From NCBI GenBank assembly GCA_031772625.1, contig CM062813.1, forward strand, positions 762,910,720-762,974,719: a DNA stretch of 64,000 bases. Reading direction: 5' to 3'. Position 1 is the first letter of the stretch. Every line of letters begins with the position of its first letter. The translations under genes were made by a program, and so were the position numbers. The notes under the pieces were generated by a model. That model ran no database searches and had not been told where the DNA came from. It saw nothing but the letters and a program-made list of their open reading frames with translations. Shown one piece after another: positions 1 to 11,436 of this stretch. Source of the stretch: Pinus tabuliformis (lineage: Eukaryota; Streptophyta; Pinopsida; Pinales; Pinaceae).

Positions 1-330
1 ACGAATGTTGTCTGCTTGATTTCAGTGAGTTCTTGCTGTCATTTGCATGCATACTAGTGTGTACTAGCCCCATTTCAATTTTTGTTTGCATCTCATTGTT
101 GTCACATGCATGACATTGTTTTGCATGGAGGTTCATCGGTGCAATAACTCGCTTCACACACATGCATGATTTCCCATTTTCCTGAATCCTACACTTTTTG
201 TTTTCATGAATGATCGTTACTCTTGTTTGCACTCATCACATCATGCATTCATACTTCTCATGTTTTCAGTCACCTGTCGGCTAGACTAGGTTGCCTTGGT
301 CTCGACCGTGCATTTTCCCAGCTAGCACTA
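1..330. other. Intergenic or element interior, no gene seen
   Basis: I see no convincing coding stretch. The sequence is moderately AT-rich with scattered GCATGCAT-like words. It is probably the interior of unit F, whose left part lies outside the window. Confidence 0.4.
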
Positions 331-1350
331 AGCATTTCCGAAAGTGAAGAATCTACCTTCCCTCCAGAAGTTGCGCAAGTCTAGCCAGGCACTAACCTCC
401 AGGCTTGCATTGCAGAATTCTTGGAGGAAGTGTCCTGTTGGCCCTAGAAACTACGTAATGCAGTTTGCTGGTTGCATGTCACTACTGACTGAAATAACGC
501 ATTGTGAAGTTTCAGTCCTCAACAGGCCATGATAGACTGAGCATTATGTAGTTCAAGCAGTCCGTCAGCCTCCTAATAGCCTGGACTATGCCTTGCGCAG
601 TTTTGGAAATCAGTTTCCTGACCTCCTGGTGGAATGTGAACTTCATGATCAATCACACAGGTATGTTGCAAGTCAGTTCTCAAGTTCGTTTTTCTTTTTG
701 ACTGACAGATTGATTGCCATGAGTGTTTCCATGTCGCCAAGTATCGCAGGTGTTCATCTGCCTCTCAGCAGAACATGTACATTGGTTTCCAGGAGAGCAG
801 AGTCGAAGACATTGTTTAGAGCACACTTGGGGATGTAGCCGATCAAGTGTCTATGAAACTGCCTACCCACGAAGACATCAAGTTGTTTGTAGACAATGAC
901 ATCAGGATATGATGGCAGCAACATCATAGCAAGCAACACCATGAACAACAGCTGAAGGCAACACATGGGATGCAACAAACACAAGAGGAAGGTTGTTGAC
1001 AACACAGAGGCAGAACAAAGTTGCAAGCTCAGGTAGATCCACTTGTGATGAAAGAAAATTTGGAGACTCAGGCTATGAGGTGGTAGCGCGATAGAGAAGG
1101 AGTTGCATGTGCTGAAGAAGCAACTCAAGGAAGAACTGCAGCTGCATAGACAAGAGAATGAGTTATAGCAAGAACAGGTATAACAACGGGCACAACATGT
1201 ACTCACAAATGAAACTGCGCTCGTACAAGTTATAGATCCATCCCAGCAGGTGGCACGGAGAAGACATGGTGAGCAGTGTTGTTGATCGCATGCAAGGGAA
1301 TTCAATAGCATGCATGTCATTGTGTGCATGCATATGATCCCACCCATTCA
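331..1350 (+). pseudogene. Degenerate coding remnant of unit F, coiled-coil part
   Basis: Short open stretches in changing frames look like decayed protein sequence. One at about 545-670 reads through a run containing LDYALRSFGNQFPDLLVE. Another at about 720-890 contains YIGFQESRVEDIV and LPTHEDIKLFVDND. At about 1095-1160 there is a heptad-like run, KELHVLKKQLKEELQLHRQE, ended by a stop, which looks like a coiled coil. I recognise no family. Its position just upstream of an LTR-like segment suggests a gag-like or accessory protein of a retroelement, but this is inference. Many stops and frameshifts make it non-functional. Confidence 0.35.
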
Positions 1351-1439
1351 ACACACTCCCTGAGGCAAAGACAAGAAGTAATTTCGACTAGAGCTAAACA
1401 TGTAGTTGACAGTTGATGCGCATGGCCACCAACAGACAC

Positions 1440-1840
1440 TAGAAGATCAACATTGACACTATGCATCAGTGTGTTTCTGGTTCAGCCGCACCCAAGAAGA
1501 CCATGCAAATGCTATCAGACGATTTTGATGGAGGAGCCACACCAATGCATTGGATGTAATAGAGGCAAGAGTTCACTTCAGTAAGATGTCACCATGGAGT
1601 GCATGCACACCATCATGGACAACCAAGCTTGGCATCAGCTCACCACCTTCACCATCACAAGCATGTCAAAGAGTTGGTCTCACGACAATGGACCGAGTGT
1701 CAGTGATATCTTGCATGGCTTGCTCAAGCCATTTTGTGTCACATGGGCACATGTGCATTGTAATGTAATGTCTTGTCATGTGGAAGTTCAAGTGTCGATA
1801 GTTGGATGTAACATTCATAGGGTAGATGAAGAGTCATGAG
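1440..1840 (+). pseudogene. Short decayed coding remnant of unit F
   Basis: Two overlapping frames are open for about 70-80 codons each (1550-1768 and 1594-1839), and neither shows a domain I recognise. Low-complexity histidine and methionine codons reflect the repeated CATG words. This may be the tail of the coding region of unit F, or chance openness. Confidence 0.2.
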
Positions 1841-2609
1841 GGTAGATGAACTGTCACAAAGAGGAATGTGAAGGGTCACCCCACCCTTTGCTATAATATA
1901 ACCTCATAACTCATTATAAAAGCTTTTGGTCTGCCAAGCTTTCGATAGGATTATCTTAGAGAAAGCTTGGACAATATTGTAATGAGCCTTTTCTTCTCCA
2001 CTACGTAGAGCTAGTACATCTCTTTAGAGGAGTAGGCAGTTGTGGTTGTAATGTTCCATTGTCAGAACTAGTGGTTGGACATGGATGTATTGTATGACTG
2101 GAACTTACAATTCTTAATATAAAAGAGCCATCATATTTCATGCATATGTTGTACTGTATTCTATGATATCTAGTTTACTCTAAATGATATATGTATTTGT
2201 TTTCTTACGCATGCATGTATGCACTATTCTGTATAAGTATGTATGAATCTTTCTGAAATGTGTTGTTGGTTTAACCATCACTATGGATTGCTTGCTAACT
2301 TCCTTTCCAAATTTTGATGCATCTCCGCTCGTGTGTTCCCTTCCAAGCACGTACTATTACAAGTTTCCAAGGGGTGCACTCACTTCACCCTCACTGTGTT
2401 ATAACCTCTCATGCACTTTCCTTGACTTACTTTAGTTGTCACACCCTTGCTACCAACAGGGACATCTTACTTGCCTTTGTGTGAAATCGCGGTCAGGCAT
2501 TACTGTACGACCCACTGCTGGGACTCCTACACCAAATGGTCAGAGGTCTAATTGGGGCTTCTTATCGGGGTGATCTCCTTACATGTTGGTGGGTCCAACA
2601 CCATCAAAA
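1841..2609 (+). repeat. LTR-like right end of unit F
   Basis: The segment has a TATA-like box (TATAAAAG, about 1915-1922) followed by several hundred bases without coding sense. It ends in TCCAACA at 2609, directly against recognisable copia coding sequence that starts at about 2610. This is the layout expected of a 3' LTR ending in CA at an insertion junction. The left LTR and the target duplication are outside the window, so the class cannot be settled and the LTR start is not defined. A truncated or rearranged copy is also possible. Confidence 0.35.
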
Positions 2610-4727
2610 CCTTTGTAAATAATTCACTTGCTGCTATCAAAGGAAAATGAACTATTTTTCTAAAAGAAAAATTTTAAGCTAGAAATTTTTTGTTTGTTGA
2701 TGGGTTGAAGAATAACTTGTTAAGTTTTAACCAGATATGTGACCAAGAGAATGAAGTTGTTTTTAGATCAAAGAATTGTGTAGTTCAAAATATCGATACA
2801 AGAAAAACCATAATAAAAGGAATGAGAACTCTAGGTAATATCTATGTCCTGGAAGGCAGTCTAGAACAACGTTACTTAATAAAATAAGAAGAAAGTTGGT
2901 TGTGGCACAAAGGATTGGGACATCTAGGTTTTACTCAAATATATAAGACAAGAAAGCTAGGGGAAGTTTGTGATTTTCCCAACATCTCTCTACCAGAAAG
3001 TACTATATGAAAATCATGTCAATTCGGTAAGAAAACCTGGGTACAATTCAATGCAAGTAAGCCCCTTGAACTTATTCATACTGATTTGTGTGGGCCAATG
3101 TGGAAAAAGTCTCCTAGAGGTGAACAATATTTCATCTTATTTATTGATGACTTTACTAGAACGTGCTATATTGGTTTATTAAAACATAAAGATGAAGCAT
3201 TTGATAAATTTAAATTGTTCAAAGCTTTAGTAGAGAAAGAGTTAGACTTAAAAATAAAATTTCTCAGATTTGATAGGGAGAGGAGAATTCATATCATATG
3301 TTTTTTTATTTTACTTTTTTGAACATCATGGAATCAAGAGGCATTTCTCTATAGCTAAGACTCCTAAAAAAAGGGGGTAGCAAAGAGAATGAACAGAACA
3401 ATTCAACAAATGGCACATGCTATGCTTAATGAGTCTAGGACACCTCATACATTCTGGGGCAAAGTAGCACATACAATGGTAACTATTCTCAACAGATCTC
3501 ATATTCGTGTAAACAGTGATAAAATTCCTTATGAAATTTGGTTCAGTAAACCTCCAAATGTTAAGCATTTTAGAGTGTTTGGAAGTAAATGTTACATAAA
3601 TAATAATGATGATAAACTTGGAAAGTCTGAAGCTAGAGATGATGAAGTAATTCTCCTTGGATACTCCTCTAGAAGAAAATGATATAAATGTTAAAATAAA
3701 ATACTTCAAAATATTGTTGAAGGCATTGACATTGTGATTGATGAAGCATCCACAGGTACCAAAAAAGAAGCACTAGCAGATGGAAAATATACTCCAACAA
3801 GAAAAAAGAATGTGGGAGAAAGAATCAATGAAGTATCATACTAAGGAAGTGATAGTACAAAAGCATAAGAAAAGACTCCATCAAGGTATGTTCTGAAAAA
3901 TCATCTAGAATCCACAATTGAACCGCAAAATGTAAATAAAGCTAGAAAAGATGAATGTTGGGTTAAGCCTATGAATGAAGAAATTGACCAAATAGAAAAG
4001 AATCATACATGGGAATTAGTACCTAGACCTCATGATAAGAATTTTATTGGGACAAAATGGGTATTCAAAAATAAATTGAACGATAATGGAGAAGTAGTTA
4101 GAAATAAAGAAGACTCATTTGCAAAGGTTATGCTCAATAAGAAGGAATAGACTTTGAAGAAACATTTTCCCCTATTGCTGGACTTGAAGCCATAAGAATG
4201 GTTTTTGCCTTTTCAAGCTTTCATCATTTCAAAGTCTATCAAATGGATGTTAAATTCATATTTTTAAATGGGAACCTAGAAGAACAAATCTATATTGAAC
4301 AACCTAAAAGGTTCATTCTAGGAAATGATGAAAAACTTGTTTGAAAAATTAAGAAGGCATTATATGGGATAAAACAGACCCTCGCGCATGGTATTATCTC
4401 CTTGATAGGTATCTTCAATAATAAGGCTTTAGTAAGGGGCCTGTAGATAGCAACCTATATATAAAGGTGGATGATGGTAAGCTTTTAATTGTTGTTGTTT
4501 ACGTGGATGACATCATCTTTGGTAGGAATGAATAATCCATGAGTCAAAGTTTTGCTTCTGTCATGCAGCAAGAATTTGAAATGGCTTTACTTGGTGAACT
4601 AACATACTTTATGGTTTACAAGCATAACAATAAAAGAATGAAATACTTCTCTCACAAACAAAGTACCTCAAGCAGATTCTAAAGAAATATGGAATGGAAG
4701 ATTGCAAACCAGTATGCAAACCAATGG
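2610..4727 (+). pseudogene. Ty1/copia pol remnant, left part (GAG-pre-integrase, integrase, RT)
   Basis: A decayed copia polyprotein in the + sense. In order it shows the end of the protease region and GAG-pre-integrase (FVDGLKNNLLSFNQICDQ, about 2685-2745), an integrase zinc-binding stretch (WLWHKGLGHLGF, about 2895-2930), the integrase core start (LELIHTDLCGPMWKKSPRGE, about 3066-3125), an integrase C-terminal part (RMNRTIQQMAHAML, about 3390) and reverse transcriptase. In the RT, the catalytic YVDDIIFG is readable at about 4500-4525. Stops and frameshifts are frequent: the integrase core is broken near 3270-3340 and the RT near 4150-4440. The reading is cut at 4732 by element A and resumes at 61369. 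The 5' half (gag, most of the protease, 5' LTR) is missing because unit F abuts at 2609. Confidence 0.85.
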
Positions 4728-4732
4728 TGACA
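4728..4732. repeat. Target-site duplication of element A, left copy (TGACA)
   Basis: TGACA lies immediately before the LTR start TGTTGG and is repeated exactly at 61364-61368 after the other LTR's end CCAACA. The five-base size is normal for Ty3/gypsy integration. The copia coding sense continues across the two copies, confirming the insertion. Confidence 0.92.
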
Positions 4733-5332
4733 TGTTGGATTAGTAGGTCCTAACCCAGGTTCAGAATTAGTTGTGCCAAACAACTCCCTACACTACTGGC
4801 CCTTTCGACATCAATCCGTGGAGTGCGGACTGAAGTCTCACTCGAAGCAGTATTGGGGGATGCTGGAACCAAGTTTCTGCACCGAGAAATGAGCATGATG
4901 TTGTTTTGTGCCCTAGATTTGCTTCACGCAGATCAATAAGCCCTTATGGCTTATCGATGTAACTTCCTTTAATCAGCCTCTAGACCTCCACGAAGGTCTA
5001 TGAATAGCTTTTGCGGACCCTAAATAGGTGGATTAGCTACTTACGCGCATCATAGATTACTCTTAACCTAGTATTTACTTAGATCTACTTAAGTGATCGA
5101 TATTTTTAACATACAACGATATAATCTTCGTGTAAGAACTTAACGTCAATTGTGTTCAGATAACAATATAGATCTAGTAAGCCGTGCATCAATACATCAT
5201 TATTTCACAAACCATCATTTATCACAACATAAAGCGCATTCATTCATAAAAGAAGTAAAGAGATAAAACACAGGAATTTCAGGGATAATCTTATTTTATT
5301 AATATTCAGTTAAGCTTACAAACTCAAGACTT

Positions 5333-5410
5333 CCCTACATACTCAGTTGCAGGGGTCCGCACACTCAGTTGCGGACTCTACTCTAGGCCTTTGTGCACTC
5401 AGATGCAGAG
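5333..5410 (-). other. Triple stem-loop in LTR leader of element A
   Basis: Three 22-nt units, each with a 6-bp stem and a 10-nt loop. They are CCCTAC/GCAGGG at 5333-5354 (one mismatch), GTCCGC/GCGGAC at 5355-5376 (perfect) and CTTTGT/GCAGAG at 5389-5410 (with wobbles). The loop on the element strand is close to AACTGAGTGT. The same three units occur in the LTRs of C and D with other bases in the stems. Confidence 0.75.
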
Positions 5411-5507
5411 CCTTACTTCTACCTTCTGCGCTAACTTAGACTCCTTATTTCGTACCCATAGACAACTCTTATTCTTCTATTCTTCCTTAGGCTCTCTAAG
5501 ACACACC

Positions 5508-5541
5508 TATTTATACAATCCCATGGTCCGTGGACCATGGG
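5508..5541 (-). promoter_or_regulatory. Element A LTR core promoter: TATA box plus palindrome
   Basis: On the element strand TATAAATA (5515-5508) is preceded four bases upstream by a 22-bp inverted repeat (5541-5520). Its 10-bp arms, CCCATGGTCC and GGACCATGGG, flank a two-base centre. The same TATA and palindrome pair occurs in C and, degraded, in D. Confidence 0.75.
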
Positions 5542-5708
5542 TAGATCTTCAAAAAGCTAACTTAACTTACATAAAAGAGGGTAAAAATCATTTTTGACTC
5601 TTTAATTAACTATGCACTCCACAAGCACAATTTGCGGAGACTTTCCATCTTTTTACATGAAACTTGGGCTTTTGCCCCAAAATTGACCTAGGGGACCCCA
5701 TCCCAACA

Positions 5709-5724
5709 AGCCCCCAACATAAAT
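5709..5724 (-). other. Polypurine tract of element A
   Basis: On the - strand the run TTGGGGGCT abuts the LTR start, as expected for the plus-strand primer. Just upstream is a small inverted repeat, TGACTC/GAGTCA, around 5732-5749. C and D carry it in the same place. Confidence 0.65.
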
Positions 5725-6565
5725 ATCATGACTCGCCCTCGAGTCACTCAGCTAACGTGAAGATCTTACTAGAAATATCCCCCAGCTCTACTTGTGCAAC
5801 CTCTACTTGGAGATAGGTTCCACGCCCTCAGCATCTATATCCTCCACGTCCTCTTCAGCCTCCAAATCTACCACTTTCCCATTATCCTTCGCTAACTGTT
5901 TATCTTTCTTCTGGGCCTAGGTAGTAGAGTGCTTCCTCGATGACTCACGCACTGATACTGGCCTCTTATGCTTGTCTTTCTTGGTCTTGGGGGCTTCTCT
6001 CACTAGTGTAGGCTTCGACTAAGGTGACCTTGGCACTGTAGGCACAACAGTCAGAGCCTCCATGCTCACAACCTCTAGAGCATCTCCCTTAGAGGTGACA
6101 ATTCCTCCAATGCTTGCAGTTTTTCTTGGTGTGGACATTGTGCTGAGAATAAACAGTTGGGTATCCTCGGGTAACTTATCAAATACAGAGCTAGTGACCA
6201 AATTTGCAAAAACTTGAGGATTGATAAATGAGCAACACATCGCAAAAATTATAAGGATGTAAGGTGAATTCAAATTCGACCATTCCCCCCAAAATCTGTC
6301 CATAAATAATGATTTGGCAGCAAATAGTCAAAGATTTCATTCTTAAATTTAGCCTTAAATGTCACCCCCCGCTCCTCTTAACCATGTCCTCACTCTCAAA
6401 TCATGAATCGTGAATGTAACGGACATTTTATGGTTGTGCTATGTGGTACCTCCATTTCTCACGCAGCCCTCTGTCGCATAGCTCAACAAATCGGGAAGTG
6501 TAGTTTATAGTCCCCCGCTCCTTTGTAGTTGCGTGGAGCGCTAAGACTTTCCTGCCATCATGTAG
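5725..6565 (-). pseudogene. Element A accessory protein remnant between integrase and 3' LTR
   Basis: Decayed coding sequence follows the integrase stop. Readable parts include SRFVELCDRGLREKWRYH (about 6500-6445), a 94-codon open stretch at 6303-6019 and a charged tail with KHKRPVSVRESSRKHS and DLEAEEDVEDIDAEG (about 5985-5830). The position corresponds to the env-like or accessory ORF of some non-chromoviral plant gypsy elements. I see no clear transmembrane or signal sequence that would make it env-like. Stops and shifts break it several times, and I cannot assign a function. Confidence 0.5.
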
Positions 6566-7745
6566 TCATTGGCTCGGATCCCCTGTGTATGACTTCAACC
6601 AGCTTCCATTTACCCTTCCCATTAATGGATCTCCATTCAACTTTGCAAGCTGAACTGTGCCACCATCTATAATTTCTTTGACGATACATGGATTGAGCCA
6701 ATGCATCTGAAACTTTCCCGTAAAATTAGCGAACTTGCTATCATATAATAAAACCAAGTCATTTACCTTAAAGGTGTGCAGTCTGATGTGCCGATCATGC
6801 CAAGATTTTTCGCATTCCTTCTGAACCTGCTGATGGAATCCAACCAAAAGCCTGTCTTCTTCGAGCTCCATTAGCTCCATTAGCTGCGTGAGATGTTCTT
6901 CTAAAGCTCCAACGTCCTCCATTCCTGTGAAGGCCACTATGCATAGACTTGGCAAGATATATTCCATTGGCATTACAACCTAAACACCATATAACAGTTG
7001 GAAAGGTGTCTGACCTGTTAGCTTTTTGCAAGTAGTTCTTTAGGCCCACAACACCACTAGTACATGCACGTCCCAATCATTGCGCTGTGTGTTACGACGT
7101 CAACGCATTATCCAATATCTTATTAAAATCCTCAACTATTCCATTAGCCTGAGGATGATAGGGTGTACTCTTTTGATGGTAAACTTGGTACTCCTCTGTC
7201 AGCACACTGATCATTTCATTGAGAAAATGTGTACCATGGTCACTCATCAATACCTTCGGGAAACTAAACCTGGTAAACACATATTCAAACAAATAATTTG
7301 ATGCGGTTGGTCCTGTACAATCCTTCATAGGCTATGCCTCCGCCCATCTGGTCAAATATTTTGTCATGGTGATGAGGTAGCACGCACTTGTTTTCTTACC
7401 AGGGGGCTGAATAGGCTCTACAAAATCAATTGCCCATTTCTCAAATGGTTGCAATGACACCTATGGATTCAGTGCCAGCTCATCCCTCCACGATGGCCTG
7501 ACCATCCTTTGACGTGCATCACATGCCTTACAATATGCTTTAGAGTCTTTATGCAACGTCAGCCACAACAACCCAGTGCACAAAACCTTCTATGCCGTTT
7601 CTTTCCCTGCATAATTTCCTCCCACAGCTCCTCCATGAGCTTCAGTGAGGATACTATTTCGATCAAAATCAGGCACATATTGTTGAAGTATGTCATTTGA
7701 TCCCATCTTATATAAATGGCCTACAATTACTAAGAAATCTGCCTC
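6566..7745 (-). pseudogene. Element A integrase
   Basis: The zinc-binding start includes EAHGGAVGGNYAGKET near 7640-7590. The core has an acidic residue in KWAIDFVEP (about 7440-7415), LMSDHGTHFLNE (about 7250-7215) and YHPQANGIVEDFNK (about 7160-7115), giving the D, D, E catalytic set. The C-terminal GPY/F-like part, with KVNDLVLLYDS and GRVNGSWLKSYTG, ends at 6566. No chromodomain follows, which places it outside the chromoviruses. The frame changes at about 7590, 7330, 7090 and 6970 mark it as dead. Confidence 0.85.
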
Positions 7746-9200
7746 ACGCACTACCAACTCTTTCTTCTTCTGACTAGTGTACCCTTCTGGAGTCGTTCCT
7801 GTGGTCAAAAAATGGATAATATTCGTGAAGAGGTTATCCGCTACGTGCACCGTGAAGAGATATGAGTTGGGAAATCCTTCCTCCAAATTAGTAGGCTTCT
7901 CTCCTGTCTCAATGCGTGACAGATGGTCAGGTCTTGCATTCAACCTTCTTGGCTTCACAATTACCTCAAAATCATATTCTTGGAATAACAACAGCCACCG
8001 ACATATTCCCCCCCCCAATGCAAGTTTATTGACTAGGACTTCAAGGTGGAGTGCTATGTGTACATCTTCAAATCTCTGCCCAACATATAGTGCCGAAACT
8101 TTTGGAGCGCATACATCATAGCCAATCCCTCATGCTCTATTGTGGAGAAATTCTTCTCAGCTTTTGACAATTTTCTGCTTGCAAATGCTATAGGGTGATC
8201 CAATTCTTCTTTGCTAGCCTGTGTCAGTACTGCTCCCAATGCAATACATGAGGCATCAACATGCACACAAAATTATTTCTTCCAGTCCGGGAAGACCAAG
8301 ATCAGCGTGGTAACCATTTTATCTTTCAAGACATCCAGACTGCGCTGACATTCTTCATTCCAACAGAATGTAGCATCCTTCTTTAACAACTTTTCCATGG
8401 GCACGGTAATCTAAGCATAAGCCTTGATGAACTTTCGATAATACCCGGTATGGCCAGCGTTGTGTGCAATTGTTTAACATTCCTTGGGGCTTCCAAATTG
8501 ATTATTACTGCGATCTTAGAAGGGTCCACCATACCACATGAACTAGAAAAATCCCAAAGGGGACACAAAACAAACAGTTCTTCAGGTTCAATGCAATCTG
8601 ATACCTTTGACATGTATCCAACATTAAGCGCAAATTGTCTACGTGGCACTTGACTAGCCCAAATATTGTCCAATCATCAAAATAGAACTACAAGAATTTG
8701 TGAATGAACTCTTTGAACGTCGTAATGACTATGCAAGAGAATATTGCTGTCGCATTCTTGAGTTCAAAAGGAATTACTATATACTAAAAACAACCCCATT
8801 CTGTCACAAAGGTTGTCTTACTCCTATCCTCTGGTGCGATCTTAATCTAATGGTACCCAGAGAACCCACCACTGAAGGAATACTCTTCTTGTCCTCTAAC
8901 ATTGTCCATTACTTCATCAATAAACGTTGTTGGAAAGGGATCATGGACACAGGCATCGTTAATCTTTTTGTGATCTACACAAATCCTTATTTTGTCCTTC
9001 TGCTTCTTTTCTTGAACTACCATTGGACTCACCCAATTAGAATCCTCCACGGGTTCAATAATACCTACTTCAAGCATCTTTTCCAACTCCAAGAAGACAT
9101 TTTCCTTGTATTTGGGATTAAGGTGATATGGCCTATGCTTAATAGGATTTGCATCCAGTTTCAGTTATTTTCATTACTCCCAAATCACCTATGATGCCTT
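7746..9200 (-). pseudogene. Element A reverse transcriptase and RNase H
   Basis: The RT finger and palm start reads WVSPMVVQEKKQKDKIRICV at about 9030-8970, followed by FSGGFSGYH near 8850. The catalytic box reads as a DDWTIF form at about 8675. The RNase H has MHVDASCIALGAVLTQ at 8266-8219, HEGLAMMYALQKFRHYM at about 8135-8085 and the tether HLSRIETGEKPTNLEEG at about 7930-7880. It would copy element RNA into cDNA and degrade the template. Several frameshifts (about 8846, 8383, 8054) inactivate it. Confidence 0.85.
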
Positions 9201-9408
9201 TCAAGTCCAAAAATTTTGTAGGGAACAAATCCTGATATTTGCGAAGCAACTCAGCGACTTTATCTACTATAGCATCATCCTAGTAATCCCCAATCTTTTC
9301 AAACTTTGGCTCCGCCTCTATGCCAATGTTTACTTACCTAGTTTTCAATAGTGCGATGAAGTCTGGATTCTCTATCTGTAGTCCCTCTACCTTGTGGTGG
9401 CCTTCTAT

Positions 9409-10080
9409 TTATGGAATGTTAATATTGCTTGGATCCACATCCTCTCCTTTAGCAATCACATTATAGCACTCCACCGCATGGCGTAGCTGGGTGCTCCAAT
9501 ATGGTTGAATCAATTCCAAAGGATTCTGTGGTAGTCTCAAGATTGCTGCCTTAACCTCCTGTAGTGCCTCATCAATGATTTCGAACCCATCTTCAAAGTT
9601 GAAGGTCCTCACAAACCCTTCTCTTAAGAAATCCCATTCTGCAGTGTCGTGGCAGAGCTCCATCTCCAAATACCAGTTCATAGGGATTACGTCCAGAGTG
9701 TGACAGAATAAATCCACCCATTCTGGTTACGACTCCATTCCATATACCTTAGTCCATTTAGCTAAGTGATCACGCAGATCATTCCTCCCATCATACTTCT
9801 CAGTTACCCGTACTTTAAGCCGACCAAGCCACATTCTCATTATTCTTTTGTAATCACGCCACTCATCAAAGTTGTCTTTGTGTGTACCCCACCACTGAGT
9901 AGGCATAGCACACAGTGCCCAATCCAATGCCTGAAAATGGTAATCCTCTAGAACTTCTCTTTCAAAAGAAGCCAAAAATTTATCCGCGTTAGTTAAACCA
10001 TCATAATAAGGAATATTTCTTACCTCCAACAACACACAATGCAGGGATTTGGTCATCATGTTACAGCGCAATGTGGACAC
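9409..10080 (-). pseudogene. Element A second gag-like domain between protease and RT
   Basis: Two adjacent open stretches (10080-9727 and 9717-9409) carry a capsid-like pattern: YDGLTNADKFLASFEREV, then ALCAMPTQWWGTHKDNFDEW, then MDLFCHTLDVIPMNWY. The WW-centred helix pattern resembles retrotransposon gag capsid domains, but it lies downstream of the protease. C (49175-49690) and D (35337-35924) have the same domain at the same place, so it is an ancestral part of this family and not a local rearrangement. A capsid role is inference. Confidence 0.7.
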
Positions 10081-10158
10081 TTCATGCAGCTTGTTTCGTC
10101 AATGTTCAAACTCTTCATCTCAATTTGAAGTACAAGAACTTTTGCGGTCCCATGCAAT

Positions 10159-10392
10159 TCATCCATCAACTGTCAAATTAACCCAGTCTTGGTCTCGCAC
10201 TGTGATTTTATAGATCTGATACACATCATCATCACTCTCCTCATAGTCACTAACCAATTCAGTATAGCACAGTCCTTCTACAGGGTCCAGTGGTACTACA
10301 ACGTAGAGCGATTTCCTTTCAAACGACATTGTCCGCTTCTTCAAATTGATGACCCCATTCATATCGATAGCCCAATCAATTCCTAGGAGCAT
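10159..10392 (-). pseudogene. Element A protease, C-terminal part
   Basis: Reads MLLGIDWAIDMNGVINLKKR and continues to about 10159. It is the direct continuation of the protease whose N-terminal part lies at 57928-57714, separated by the insertion of element B. The joint falls inside the conserved PMLLGIDW motif as judged from the homologous region of C (48870-48905). Confidence 0.85.
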
Positions 10393-10394
10393 GG

Positions 10395-11421
10395 TGTTAT
10401 ACGAAATTTATAACTACGGATAAGTATATCTTCCCTAAGTGGGTAGTTACACTTAGAACAACTGAAGTAAAGATGTTTAACCTTTTCCTATAATAAATAG
10501 ATAAGATAAAAGAACCTACTTGTGATCCTTCGCCTCCTTTGATCTCATTTGAGTTTCTCCTGTCGCTCCCGCTCAAACCGAATTCGTTCAATTGGTACCT
10601 ACCAACATAAACAGAAGATGATAGCAATCAAAGCATATGATTTATTTATTGTAAACAAATGGAATCGACAAAATTTGAACATACATTCATCATATATATA
10701 GACAAAAGTATTGGAAAAGGAACAAACAACTTTATTGATAGAAGGATAAGTTACACCCAATGTGGTTCGATCTTGTGTCACTCATCTAGCTTAGTCCAAG
10801 CCCTCATCACACCAATAGCAACATCAATCCAACAACATAGCATTACTTTGAAAATGATTTCCAGTCTCTAAATCAATACTATTTCTCTATAATATCCAAG
10901 CCCCTTTAGATCTATGATGGGAGGCCAATTTATAGATGAATGCAAGTGGTTTTTTCATTAATATGGCATTGAATTGTTTCCATAATTGGATGATTAGTTT
11001 CCATGTTCAAAGGGATGAGAGGATAGAGGATGAGATGATCCAAGGTTATCCTAAGTTGAGCTCATCTTGATAGGATAGGAGATGGGTTCCTTTTAGAAGG
11101 CTCTAGAAAGGAGGAATATACTCAGGATCCAATGAACATTTCAAGGATTCTCACCCAACGTAGGCTTGAGTGGGATTAGGTTCTCAACAACGCACCCTTG
11201 AATGGGGCTACCTGCTCTACAAAGGACTTACCCCTGACCAAGGGTGCGCTGGTGACCCAAGGAAGCACTTCAGTGGGGTTTGAAGTCAGGAAACTCTCAT
11301 GGATGAAAGCACTCAATGAGGTGGCATGTCTAGGGCATGGGGCAACTGAATTATGGTTTGATAGACCCTGTTTACATTGATCTGATTGTCGAGAGTGATG
11401 TGACCAAATAGACTTGTAACA
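10395..11421 (-). repeat. Element B, LTR (3' LTR in element orientation)
   Basis: A 1027-bp LTR beginning TGTTATAC and ending TGTAACA, paired with 56682-57713. The copies differ by roughly 8% over the first 320 bases. CATGG precedes it at 10390-10394, and CATGG also occurs at 57721-57725, but seven extra bases separate that copy from the far LTR end. The target duplication is therefore plausible but not clean. A TATA-like CTATAAAT lies on the element strand near 10937-10930. Confidence 0.88.
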
Positions 11422-11436
11422 ACTACCCCCTAAAGC
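11422..11436 (-). other. Polypurine tract of element B
   Basis: On the - strand GCTTTAGGGGGTAGT runs straight into the LTR start. E has an equivalent CTTTAGGGGGCAATC at its own LTR, which confirms both the orientation and the family relationship. Confidence 0.75.

Larger units (their letters stand above)
4733..5708 (-). repeat. Element A, LTR (3' LTR in element orientation)
   Basis: A 976-bp LTR with inverted termini TGTTGG/CCAACA, paired with 60378-61363. By eye the two copies differ by roughly 10%, so the insertion is old. In element orientation it has the TATA box TATAAATA at 5515-5508, with a palindrome just upstream. Three tandem stem-loops lie in the transcribed part at 5333-5410. The element runs on the - strand, since the purine-rich tract lies at 5709-5724 on that strand. 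Confidence 0.9.

Noticed and set aside
754..1354. 197-codon ORF on the - strand, Cys/Ser-rich
   Set aside because: Cys- and Ser-rich composition is what the reverse complement of a Gln-, Glu- and Lys-rich coiled-coil reading gives. The + strand sense is more protein-like.
10390..10394. CATGG as a clean target duplication of element B
   Set aside because: The right copy (57721-57725) is seven bases away from the LTR end, so I list it only as a candidate.
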